Of a DNA stretch of 13,555 nt, positions 1-6,823 are shown piece after piece; position 1 is the first letter of the stretch, and each line of letters starts with the position of its first letter. The notes under the pieces were generated by a model, which was not told the origin of the DNA, did no database searches, and saw only the letters and a list, made by a program, of their open reading frames with translations. The stretch spans positions 1-13,555 of the forward strand of contig CAZUAH010000376.1 in assembly GCA_964617665.1 (NCBI GenBank), in the 5' to 3' direction. The translations under genes were made by a program, and so were the position numbers. This DNA comes from JADHUC01 sp964617665. GTDB lineage: Bacteria; Planctomycetota; Planctomycetia; Pirellulales; Pirellulaceae.

Positions 1-79
1 TCCTTCAGCAAAGCGCGCGCCTCCCCCTCTACCGTTCTGGTGTACGCTCACACTGTTCGTGCGGAATCCATCATCTTTC

Positions 80-116
80 GTACGAAAACGGCCCGCAACG
101 GAAACCGTTGCGGGCC
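80..116 (-). terminator. Rho-independent terminator after the sigma factor gene
   Basis: A perfect 12-bp GC-rich inverted repeat at 90-101 and 105-116 encloses an AAA loop. Read on the minus strand, the stem is followed by GTTTTCGTA. It lies about 20 bases beyond the stop codon of the minus-strand ECF sigma gene, where its terminator would be expected. The plus side also has a T-rich run (TCATTCTTTCTT), so it may stop transcription both ways and insulate the gene from whatever lies left of the window. Confidence 0.8.
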
Positions 117-137
117 TCATTCTTTCTTGTCAAGTCG

Positions 138-725
138 CTAGACTGCCACCAGCGGCTCGACCTCTTTGGCTAATCGCTTTCGCGCGACGTGCAGACGCCG
201 CTTGATCGTTCCCAGCGGCGCGCCGAACGCTTGGCTCATCTCGATCAACGACTGACCGTCGACGTAGAACGCGACCAGAGTCGCGCGGTCCAGGTCGCGT
301 AGACGCGACAAGCCTGCCCGCACCTGCGACTTGCGCTCGCCGGCCAATGCCGCCGTCAGCGGAGTCTCGCTTTCGACGCAGGTCGTAGCCAGCGCGTCCG
401 GCTCGGCCGAGTAATCCGGCTTTCGACGCACGGCTCGATTGATCGCCATTCGATGAGTGATCGATCGCAACCACGATCCGAAGCACTCGGGCTCGCGCAA
501 CTGGCCGATCTTCTGCAGTGCCTGGACGAAGACGTCCTGGCACAGTTCCTGCGCCTCGGCGTAGTCGCCAAGCCGCCCGATGGCGACGGCAAGTACGTGT
601 CGCTGGAACCGCTCGTACAACTGGCCGAACGCCTCGCGGTTGCCGTTCTGAGCGGCGATTACCAGCTGGGCGACGGTAGCGGTGCGGACGTTGATTCTTC
701 GAGTAGTCGTTATTCGTGTAGTCAT
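138..725 (-). CDS. ECF-type RNA polymerase sigma factor (sigma-70 family)
   Basis: The product (195 aa) would direct core RNA polymerase to a specific promoter set. Region 2 spans roughly residues 30-100, including a DVFVQALQKIGQL-like helix and a WLRSITHRMAINR segment typical of regions 2.2-2.4. Region 4 spans about 133-190, ending in a helix-turn-helix (MSQAFGAPLGTIKRRLHVARKRL). The start at 725 is chosen over an upstream in-frame ATG at 770 because AGAGAGG sits 7 bases before it. The N-terminus (MTTRITTTRRINVRTATVAQL) resembles a conserved planctomycete ECF group, from memory. No anti-sigma factor, zinc-binding anti-sigma motif or kinase gene is adjacent, so the means of control is unknown. 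A terminator follows the stop. Confidence 0.93.
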   Translation of the reverse strand: MTTRITTTRRINVRTATVAQLVIAAQNGNREAFGQLYERFQRHVLAVAIGRLGDYAEAQELCQDVFVQALQKIGQLREPECFGSWLRSITHRMAINRAVRRKPDYSAEPDALATTCVESETPLTAALAGERKSQVRAGLSRLRDLDRATLVAFYVDGQSLIEMSQAFGAPLGTIKRRLHVARKRLAKEVEPLVAV

Positions 726-895
726 GGTTGCACCTCTCTGATGTTGCTGGTCGCCAGACAAACAGCCCAATGCAACAGCGGCAGTGAACAGTTGGCGACA
801 GGCAAAACGCTGGCCAAAGGGCGTCGTCAGCCGTACAGCCGACGGTTCGGTCGAGTTTCCGCGATACGAGAACGGGTCAAGGTAAGCGTGTCAGC

Positions 896-1186
896 TCAAC
901 CTATTGCCGCGGATCGCCGCGAACCGCAGGGCCGCAACATGCGCCAATGCGAATCGCGTTTGACCGAACAAGCGCGTCCTGGCCGGCAACTGGCCAGATA
1001 CAGCACCGGTTCATGGCCGCACGTCGAGCCTGATAGGCACGTAGACGCGGGCGAGACCGGTCTGGCATGGATGCGTGGGGCGCGGAGACCTCGTTTGCGC
1101 AGCCCAATCATGCCTGCCTTGTCGGTGCGATTCTGGCACCTGTTGGCAAAACCCATATCTGTGGTGGCGATGATTAAGCTTCGCAT
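896..1186 (-). CDS. Possible small ORF of unknown function (96 aa)
   Basis: I do not recognise this product. The main support is the initiation site: AGGAGG at 1193-1198 lies exactly 6 bases before the ATG, the best Shine-Dalgarno in the window. The first 30 or so residues (MRSLIIATTDMGFANRCQNR...) look plausible. The rest is rich in Arg, Cys and Ser, as in an untranslated frame, with no clear hydrophobic segment or domain. It lies 170 bases upstream of the sigma factor gene on the same strand. It could be a real small protein, a leader peptide, or a gene whose frame is broken after about residue 35. Coding status is uncertain. Confidence 0.35.
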   Translation of the reverse strand: MRSLIIATTDMGFANRCQNRTDKAGMIGLRKRGLRAPRIHARPVSPASTCLSGSTCGHEPVLYLASCRPGRACSVKRDSHWRMLRPCGSRRSAAIG

Positions 1187-1310
1187 CTCAGTCCTCCTAT
1201 GCGTGCTCCAACGCAGTCAGAGAGTGAACCCAAAAAGAAAACGCTGTGTCCTACAGTTTGAATCCCGCCATTCATTCGCGGGTTCATCTGCAGGCGATAG
1301 GCCAAAATCG

Positions 1311-1356
1311 GCGGGGAACAGTCGATTTGTGGGGATGAACCACAAAAACTCCCCGC
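1311..1356. repeat. Nested inverted repeat (two-step stem-loop)
   Basis: An outer 7-bp arm pair, GCGGGGA (1311-1317) and TCCCCGC (1350-1356), encloses an inner 7-bp pair, TTTGTGG (1326-1332) and CCACAAA (1340-1346), around a 7-base loop. Both arms match perfectly and are separated by internal loops of 8 and 3 bases. On the minus strand it is about 125 bases upstream of the small ORF start and is followed by CGATTTTGG. It could be a structured leader, a weak terminator for the membrane protein gene, or a small RNA hairpin. Confidence 0.45.
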
Positions 1357-1415
1357 AAGACTTGGCCGGTTACGTCATTCTAGACGTGTGATCGGCGAAA
1401 AGGTTCGCGCCTTGT

Positions 1416-1440
1416 GGAAAAATCTATTCCCGAATGGGAA
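1416..1440 (-). terminator. Possible weak terminator after the small membrane protein gene
   Basis: A 5-bp stem, TTCCC (1427-1431) and GGGAA (1436-1440), with a four-base loop is followed on the minus strand by TAGATTTTTCC. The stem is short, so termination would be weak. It lies about 150 bases beyond the stop of the minus-strand membrane protein gene. Confidence 0.3.
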
Positions 1441-1587
1441 AACTCGAGCGCTCCCGGCGTCGATTGCCATCGGCCTCCGGTGCATGGCCGATGCTGTCAC
1501 ATTCGCGAAAAGGCCGTTCCGCCGTTGGCCTTGCGGCGATACGCAGCCAATGGCGTGTCGAGGAAGTCAATCGGCTGGGACGGGAGT

Positions 1588-1959
1588 TTACTTCCGTGGC
1601 TTCTGGCCCGAGCCGCCTTTCTTCTTTCTGGGCAAGGGTTTTAGCATCCAGCCAACGAATTCCAGCGCCGCCACAGCCGCGACGATGATGGCAATCACGG
1701 GGAAGCTCTTCGGGCGTGCCAGGATGACCGCACCGCCAATCACCACGGCGATCATCAACCGCGGAGAGAATCTCCCGCAAATTGATATGAGCTGAGGCAG
1801 GGCTAACCATATGAGTCCAAACGCTATCCCGACTCGCAGACACACGCTGCCTGCCGCTTCCGTCTGATTGCCGTCAAACCCAAACAGCAGAATGGCGGCC
1901 GCAATGAGCGCCAGTACGGAGAGAATGCCCAGGATATGGCGCCGTACAGAGATGTTCAT
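1588..1959 (-). CDS. Small four-helix membrane protein, unknown function
   Basis: I do not recognise a family. The 123-residue product has hydrophobic stretches near residues 7-27, 40-60, 67-82 and 87-107, then a very basic tail (KPLPRKKKGGSGQKPRK). Arg5-Arg6-His at the N-terminus and the basic C-terminus suggest that both ends face the cytoplasm. The gene follows the aldolase gene on the same strand after 63 bases and may be co-transcribed with it, but nothing in the sequence ties the two functionally. No clear Shine-Dalgarno precedes the ATG at 1959. The call rests on the coherent alternation of hydrophobic helices and short polar loops, which competing frames here lack. Confidence 0.7.
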   Translation of the reverse strand: MNISVRRHILGILSVLALIAAAILLFGFDGNQTEAAGSVCLRVGIAFGLIWLALPQLISICGRFSPRLMIAVVIGGAVILARPKSFPVIAIIVAAVAALEFVGWMLKPLPRKKKGGSGQKPRK

Positions 1960-2022
1960 TACGACCGAACCGACTGTGTACGAACCGTTGGACGCCAGCT
2001 TGTCCCTTCCTCTATGAGGCCG

Positions 2023-3006
2023 CTACGCATCACTGACGATCTCGTCGAAGAACTTAACGAAGTTCGCCTTGTCCTCGCTGGCAAGGAACTTGATGGCCGC
2101 ACGCGGGTGACGATTCATGTGACCGGTGATGTTGTAGGGCAGAAGCGCTCCCCAGTCTTCCTTTTCGCGCAAAGGTTCGACGTAATCCTGCAAAAGCTGG
2201 ACAACCGGGCGAAGCTTGAATTTGGGATTGCGAAGGAAGCCCAGCAGCAACTCCATCGGGCAGTTACCAGCCCCGCGTCCCAATCCGCCCATCGTAGCAT
2301 CGGCTCGATTGGCGCCCAGGATAATAGCCTCGATCGTGTTAGCGAAACCTAGTTGCAGGTTGTTGTGCGCGTGAATACCGATATCTTTACCGGTGTCCGC
2401 CATCGCTTCGGCGTACTTCCGGTACAGGATGTCGATCTGCTCTCGGTACAAATGGCCAAAACTGTCGACTATCACCATCGCGACAGCGGGCGTCGGCCTG
2501 ATCGCTTCCAGGACCGTATCGATTTCGGCTTCGCTGATGTTCGACACAGCCATCAAGTTGGCCGTGGTCTCGTATCCCAACTCGGAAGCGTGTTGGATCA
2601 TCTCGACCGCCTCGGAAACCTGATACGCATAAAACGCCACGCGGATCATGGCCAACGGGCTCTCGGCTCTCGGCACCAGTTTCTCTTTCCAGTCGCTCTT
2701 GCCCGCGTCAGCCATAGCGGACAGTTTCAGGCCCGTCTTTTCTTCGTCGTGGTCGCCATAGATGCGGTTCAAGTCTTCCTCGTCACAATGCCGCCAGGCA
2801 CCATACTCGTCTTTGGGGAACAGGCGAGACGAGTTCTTGTAGCCGACCTCCATGTAATCAACGTGCGCAGCCAAACATGTCTGGTACACGGCGCGAACGA
2901 ATTCGTCCGTGAACAAGTGATTGTTAATCAGGCCGCCGTCGCGGATGGTGCAGTCTAGAACTTTCAATTCAGGTCGGTAGGTAATCCAAGGGGCCTTTTC
3001 TGACAT
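2023..3006 (-). CDS. DRE-TIM metallolyase, HMGL-like aldolase family protein
   Basis: The product (327 aa) is a TIM-barrel lyase related to 4-hydroxy-2-oxovalerate aldolase and HMG-CoA lyase. Visible motifs are LDCTIRDGG at residues 17-25 (the DRE-type metal/catalytic strand with Arg22 and Asp23), VDSFGHLYREQI around 180-191, HAHNN at 212-216 with the two metal-ligand histidines, and the glycine-rich MGGLGRGAGN at 239-248. The DmpG-type C-terminal communication domain appears to be missing; instead there is a short helical tail from about residue 265. The substrate cannot be read from sequence. Such stand-alone aldolase catalytic-domain proteins may cleave or condense a 2-oxo acid. No acetaldehyde dehydrogenase or hydratase gene is nearby, so the usual meta-cleavage pathway role is not supported. 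Only a weak GCGAGA-like Shine-Dalgarno precedes the start. Confidence 0.9.
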   Translation of the reverse strand: MSEKAPWITYRPELKVLDCTIRDGGLINNHLFTDEFVRAVYQTCLAAHVDYMEVGYKNSSRLFPKDEYGAWRHCDEEDLNRIYGDHDEEKTGLKLSAMADAGKSDWKEKLVPRAESPLAMIRVAFYAYQVSEAVEMIQHASELGYETTANLMAVSNISEAEIDTVLEAIRPTPAVAMVIVDSFGHLYREQIDILYRKYAEAMADTGKDIGIHAHNNLQLGFANTIEAIILGANRADATMGGLGRGAGNCPMELLLGFLRNPKFKLRPVVQLLQDYVEPLREKEDWGALLPYNITGHMNRHPRAAIKFLASEDKANFVKFFDEIVSDA

Positions 3007-3597
3007 GTCATATTCTCGCGTTGTAAGGTAATTGAAAGCCTAGGGCAATCAGTGACAGGCGAATTCGTGGAAAAAATGGGGACTCAGCGGCTGTCACCTG
3101 CGGTACAAAGCCCGGGAAGACAGCCTGGGAGGGCAGGCAATTGCTAGCGACTCTCGCTCCAACCGGGACCTTATATTCTGATTACGGCGGTAACGGAACG
3201 CAAGGCGGGGTGGAGACCATTTGGCACCAAACGCCTGGATTCTGCCGACGAATCCGATTGGTGAGACTGAGTAGACTCTCAGGTCAACAGAGAGTTCCTC
3301 TTTCGATCTCGTGAGACGCTAGGAAGGCTTCACGCTTCGTCTCGCCGTGCACATTCCCACGAGTGTATCGGCCTCGTACGGGGCCGGCCCAGCTTGGCCG
3401 TTGAGATCAGAATGGAGTGCGCGGACGAGCGAACCGTAATCGGCAGCAGCCGCTCGCAATGCACGTTCCTTGGGAAACGGTGGTTCTGGCAATCGGCCGA
3501 GCGGCGCGATACGCTGGTGCCTTCCAGTCCCGCTGGCTGCGGATGCTACGACACCAGTGTGGGAGCACGGCCAAACCGCCTTCTCGGAGGATCAGTG
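3007..3597. other. Divergent intergenic region with several inverted repeats
   Basis: This 591-base gap separates the divergent aldolase and toroid genes and should hold both promoters. For the aldolase a poor match is GGGCAA (3043-3048, reading TTGCCC on the minus strand) and GTTGTA (3020-3025, reading TACAAC), 17 bases apart; this is only suggestive. Three inverted repeats are visible on the toroid side: AGGCG-GGTG / CACC-CGCCT at 3203-3236, TGAGA/TCTCA with CTGAG/CTCAG at 3262-3282, and GAGACG/CGTCTC at 3311-3345. I see no riboswitch consensus that I can name. The toroid reading frame stays open back to an ATG at 3394, but that extension lacks a ribosome binding site and any fold-like pattern. 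Confidence 0.5.
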
Positions 3598-4602
3598 ATG
3601 AAAAGCCGTTGTGACGTGTATATCGAGTCGGCTCGTAGGGCTGCGCGTTGGATTGTCGGCCGGCAGAAGGTGGACGGTTCGTTGTTCGACGTCGAAGCAG
3701 GAGTGGGCGGATACTACAAAGTTCCGTATGCGTTGGGAATCTCGGGGTTCGCTGCCGAGGCGATACGGCTGTTACGCTGGGTCCGCGAACACCATTTCAC
3801 GCAGGAAGGGGATTTCCGCGGCCCGTCGCGAAAAGCGACGCTCAGTTTCCACGACGATTGGCCGACCTACAGCAACTCGTGGCTCGTCCAAGGTGCACAC
3901 CGTCTTGGTCAGTTTGATCTTTCGTTTGGTGGAGCGAAGTTCCTGCTCTCCCATCAGGCCTCGAGTGGGGGCTTCCTGTCCGTAGAGGCCGACCAGCCAT
4001 TCGTCGAATGCCTGAGCACGAGTTGGGCGGGGCTGGCCCAGTTGACAGTGGGCAGCCTGGAGCCAGCCTCGGCTGCTGCCGAGTGCTTGCAACGGTTGGT
4101 CGCCGCGCAACCGGACCCCGCGCGGTTCTATTTTCGCATGACTCCAGAAGGCGAACTGATCACCGATGTGCCCGAGGACGCGGGTTTGGGTTACTACGTC
4201 GACGCGCAGTCGCCCCAGCAGATCTACTTCCATCCTGGCATTGCCATGATATTCCTCTGTCGGTGGCACCTTGCCACCGGTGATAGGCCCGCGCTGGATG
4301 CAGCGCAAACGATATTCGATTTTACCCAACGGTGCCAAGATGATGTCTACTGTTTCCCGCCGAGTGGCAAGCTGGGATTCGGCTGCGCGCTATTGGGCTC
4401 GATCACGGGCGACGCGAAACCGCGACACGCGGCGGGGACTTTGGGCGACTATCTGGTGCAGACCCAGCATGAAGACGGTTACTGGATATTGCCGGACGTC
4501 GAGGTATATGGGGCCATCGAGGACAAGAAAGATCCGGAACTACTGACAGACGTCACTGCCGAGTTCGCCACGTTTCTTTGCGAGATCGCCGTGCTGCTCT
4601 GA
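3598..4602 (+). CDS. Alpha/alpha-toroid protein with QW-like repeats (terpenoid cyclase/prenyltransferase fold)
   Basis: The product (334 aa) appears to be an all-helical toroid of the squalene cyclase/prenyltransferase class. Three QxxxGx(W/F/L) motifs are present: QKVDGSL at 23-29, QASSGGF at 120-126 and QHEDGYW at 290-296. Paired helices such as ARRAARWIV and EAIRLLRWV lie between them. There is no DxDD or DxDDTA cyclase motif, no signal peptide and no membrane anchor, so terpene cyclisation is not supported. It could act on a sugar or lipid, or simply bind one; the fold also occurs in glycan lyases and hydrolases. The start at 3598 is chosen because GGAGG ends 7 bases before it. It is transcribed away from the aldolase gene and ends about 40 bases before the convergent surface protein gene. 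Confidence 0.75.
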   Translation: MKSRCDVYIESARRAARWIVGRQKVDGSLFDVEAGVGGYYKVPYALGISGFAAEAIRLLRWVREHHFTQEGDFRGPSRKATLSFHDDWPTYSNSWLVQGAHRLGQFDLSFGGAKFLLSHQASSGGFLSVEADQPFVECLSTSWAGLAQLTVGSLEPASAAAECLQRLVAAQPDPARFYFRMTPEGELITDVPEDAGLGYYVDAQSPQQIYFHPGIAMIFLCRWHLATGDRPALDAAQTIFDFTQRCQDDVYCFPPSGKLGFGCALLGSITGDAKPRHAAGTLGDYLVQTQHEDGYWILPDVEVYGAIEDKKDPELLTDVTAEFATFLCEIAVLL

Positions 4603-4643
4603 ATGCCAGTGGATCTAGCACATGTGGCGAAACTGGACGCCTG

Positions 4644-6419
4644 TTAGGCGAAGCTTGATACGATCTCGGACAAGGCCTCTTCAAGGTCCAATGTGTCGGC
4701 GGTAAACTCCTCTTCCGTCGACGCGTGTAGGGTTTCGCCGCGTACATCGCGATCGGCCTTCTGCGGCTGCGACATCGGCTGAGGCTGTGGTTGCTGATCG
4801 TGTTTGTCGCCGGGATTCGCATGTGACGACTGCTGTGTCGACTCGCCTTCAGCAATCGGCGAACTCTCGGCAAGCATATCCCACGCCCCTTCGCCTTCAG
4901 CGAGGGCTCGTGGACCTAACGCATTAAGATCGGTGACTAACTGCAAGATGTCCAACGTCGTCACGTTCCCGTCTCCGTTACAATCCAGGTAGGGAGGCGG
5001 GGCGTTTGGCGGGTCGGGCGAGTCCGGCAGCTTGTGTGTACCGTTGTCGACGATGTGGTTCACGAGAGCCAAGACGTCCAGCACCATGATACGACCGTCG
5101 TTATCCACGTCGTGCTTGTGGGTAGGGCATTGCCAAGGCGGTATGACGCGGAAGGTGTGAGTGTATGTCTCGCCAGGTTCGCCTTCGTTGTTTCCCGGGC
5201 CGTCGGCCACAACGGGGGCCGAAGTGGCAATGTACTGGCGAACGAGACCGTCCGCGGCACCCACGAGTATGTCTGCGATTCCGTCGCCATTTGCGTCACC
5301 GACAAACGGTCGCGAACGCGGCTCTCCTTCAAGATCAACCTCCGAGCCGCCCGCCTCGATCACGTCGTTGCCGACGAACTCCGGCGCTGCATCGGTCCCT
5401 ACGTTGGGATAGAAGAGCAGCTGTCCTTCGGTATTACCAACCACCAGATCCTTGCGTCCATCGCCATTCAAGTCCGCAACGTCCACGCTGGCCCGACCGG
5501 TCGGCACGCCCTGTCCCGCGCCGCCGTCCAACACGATCGTCTCCGAACGGAAATCCGGCGATCCCGAGTCGGCTTCATTCAGCAGGACGCGAACCGTGCC
5601 GTCCAACCCGCCCAAAACCAAGTCATACCGACCATCGTTGTTCCAATCGACAATAGCTAGGGTGGCTCGCACACCAACGTCGACATCAGCCTTATTGCCC
5701 GGCTGCCCAACCTGCACCGGTTCCGGTGCGGCGAAGTTGGGATCGGTGTTTGTGTTCTTGTTCAACGCCACGTGCACGGTACCGTCGGCCAATCCCAGCA
5801 CCAAATCCTTCAGCCCGTCTTGGTTCCAGTCAAACACTCTTGGGAACACGCCTAGGCAACCACTGCCCGAGACAGCCAGGTCGGCTGCACCGGACTGTGC
5901 GTAGGAGAAGGCAGCGTAAACTGGAGCCGGATTGGTACCCGAGTTCAGATAGACGCGGACTTTGCCTTCACCGGTCGCCGATTTCTCGCCAACGATCAGA
6001 TCCGTCAGCCCGTCGCCGTTCCAATCCTCCAGCATCGGTACAGAGAAGCTGTTTACGTGGATATCGGCACCATCGGTCTGAATCATCTCGGCAGCCGCAA
6101 ACACGGGCAACTGGAAGGCGAGACCACTACTGCCGCCGCGGAGAGCATTCCCATCCGCATCGGTCAGAAGACTGCCGTTCAACTGCAATCCGTACGTGGC
6201 CGCCGGCAGCGATTCATCAAAGGACAGAGTGAGAGTCTGGGTGCCACAATCGTACGCAAACTGGACTGTGTCCATTGGCACGGGGCCTTTGGCCACATCC
6301 ACTAGCGACACTGCGTCCCAGATCTTTCCATCGTCGATTGCCGATTGTGCCGCCATGGCCTCGGTGAACACGACGTTGAGCGAAGTTACCGTTGTGGACG
6401 AAACGTCAACGGTTGCCAC
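4644..6419 (-). CDS. FG-GAP/VCBS-type repeat protein with dockerin domain (main reading frame, N-terminus cut off by a stop)
   Basis: This 591-codon frame encodes most of a large exported protein. Residues 1-105 look like a bacterial Ig-like (SbsA-type) domain (LTLSFDESLPAATYGLQL, LLTDADGNAL). Five calcium-binding FG-GAP motifs follow, DWNGDGLTD at 132, DWNQDGLKD at 197, DWNNDGRYD at 258, DLNGDGRKD at 316 and DANGDGIAD at 375, consistent with a beta-propeller. Two dockerin EF-hand repeats lie at about 437-455 (DVDNDGRIMVLDVL) and 479-497 (DCNGDGNVTTLDIL). The tail is a Gln/Pro-rich linker and a short acidic helix. The first codon is GTG with no ribosome binding site and no signal peptide. The natural start is at 6605, upstream of an in-frame TGA at 6459-6461. 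As it stands the gene is probably broken, unless the stop is read through or is a sequencing error. Confidence 0.85.
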   Translation of the reverse strand: MATVDVSSTTVTSLNVVFTEAMAAQSAIDDGKIWDAVSLVDVAKGPVPMDTVQFAYDCGTQTLTLSFDESLPAATYGLQLNGSLLTDADGNALRGGSSGLAFQLPVFAAAEMIQTDGADIHVNSFSVPMLEDWNGDGLTDLIVGEKSATGEGKVRVYLNSGTNPAPVYAAFSYAQSGAADLAVSGSGCLGVFPRVFDWNQDGLKDLVLGLADGTVHVALNKNTNTDPNFAAPEPVQVGQPGNKADVDVGVRATLAIVDWNNDGRYDLVLGGLDGTVRVLLNEADSGSPDFRSETIVLDGGAGQGVPTGRASVDVADLNGDGRKDLVVGNTEGQLLFYPNVGTDAAPEFVGNDVIEAGGSEVDLEGEPRSRPFVGDANGDGIADILVGAADGLVRQYIATSAPVVADGPGNNEGEPGETYTHTFRVIPPWQCPTHKHDVDNDGRIMVLDVLALVNHIVDNGTHKLPDSPDPPNAPPPYLDCNGDGNVTTLDILQLVTDLNALGPRALAEGEGAWDMLAESSPIAEGESTQQSSHANPGDKHDQQPQPQPMSQPQKADRDVRGETLHASTEEEFTADTLDLEEALSEIVSSFA

Positions 6420-6458
6420 TTGGGGATAAGACGACGAACCGCCGCCACCTGGCAGCGA

Positions 6459-6605
6459 TCAGCCCTCGCCCTCCGGTCCAACAGCACTCAGTAAGTGCCG
6501 ATCCTCGAGAGGCTCAAACACCAGATGCCTTTCGCGATGGTGTCGTTTCCGCGCATCACTCGTTTGTGGCCGAGTGGATCGCCGACGATGCCCGCGTTTT
6601 GCCAT
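6459..6605 (-). pseudogene. N-terminal segment of the FG-GAP/dockerin gene ending at an in-frame TGA
   Basis: An ATG at 6605, preceded by GGAGAG (6612-6617) at 6 bases, opens a 48-codon frame. It starts MAKRGHRRRSTR and contains VFEPLEDRHLLSAV, an N-terminal motif that recurs in exported giant proteins of planctomycetes, preceded by a strongly basic stretch. Codon 49 is TGA (6459-6461). The same frame then continues without a break, SLPGGGGSSSYPQ, into the Ig-like and FG-GAP region. One base change restores a gene of about 653 codons spanning 4644-6605. The good start site and matching domain order make it very unlikely that the two parts are unrelated. Confidence 0.8.
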
Positions 6606-6823
6606 TAGAGACTCTCCAGACGGCACAAAGGCTTCAATAGGGTCATTTTATCCAAATTGAAAACGCAAGTACAACGGCGCGCAATACGCCCAATAACTAT
6701 ATAATAATCGTACTGATTCATCGTTCACGTCCAGTGTATTGTTTTGACGCTTTTGGCCGGTTTGTGTTCCCACGTCCTAAAGTTCGGTAAATCCGCTGCG
6801 CATGCCGCATCGAGGAACTCACA
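6606..6823. promoter_or_regulatory. A+T-rich divergent promoter region between surface protein and DUF1598 genes
   Basis: Bases 6640-6760 are clearly more A+T-rich than the flanking genes. They include CTATATAATAATCG, with a perfect TATAAT at 6700-6705 on the plus strand. No good -35 hexamer lies 16-18 bases upstream (the bases there are GCGCGC). A TTGACG at 6743-6748 is followed only by a poor -10. The region must serve both the minus-strand gene starting at 6605 and the plus-strand gene starting at 6824, but exact promoters cannot be fixed. Confidence 0.4.

Larger units (their letters stand above)
726..1587. other. Gene-poor stretch upstream of the sigma factor gene
   Basis: About 860 bases lie between the sigma factor start and the end of the small membrane protein gene. 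The long plus-strand reading frame crossing it starts inside the sigma factor gene, antisense to it, has a low-complexity Arg/Ser/Gln-rich translation and no ribosome binding site, so I do not call it. What can be supported is a small minus-strand ORF at 896-1186 with an excellent Shine-Dalgarno, a nested inverted repeat at 1311-1356, a possible weak terminator near 1416-1440 and a short inverted repeat ACGTC/GACGT at 1372-1387. The sigma factor promoter presumably lies within 726-895, but I cannot place it with confidence. Confidence 0.6.

Noticed and set aside
453..1391. 312-codon plus-strand reading frame across the sigma factor gene and upstream gap
   Set aside because: It starts inside the well-supported sigma factor gene, antisense to it, has no ribosome binding site, and its translation is Arg/Ser/Gln-rich without domains; typical GC-rich antisense openness.
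3394..3597. 68-residue N-terminal extension of the toroid protein
   Set aside because: No Shine-Dalgarno at 3394, no hydrophobic or fold-like pattern, whereas GGAGG lies 7 bases before the ATG at 3598.
4638..4650. Hairpin CGCCT-GTT-AGGCG between the convergent toroid and FG-GAP genes as a terminator
   Set aside because: The stem is only 5 bp, overlaps the stop codon of the minus gene and has no T-run on either side.
6440..6461. TGA followed at once by a hairpin, as selenocysteine (SECIS) site
   Set aside because: Bacterial SECIS hairpins place the loop roughly 16-37 bases after TGA with a conserved GU loop; here the loop is only 11-14 bases away, and an FG-GAP/dockerin surface protein has no known use for selenocysteine.
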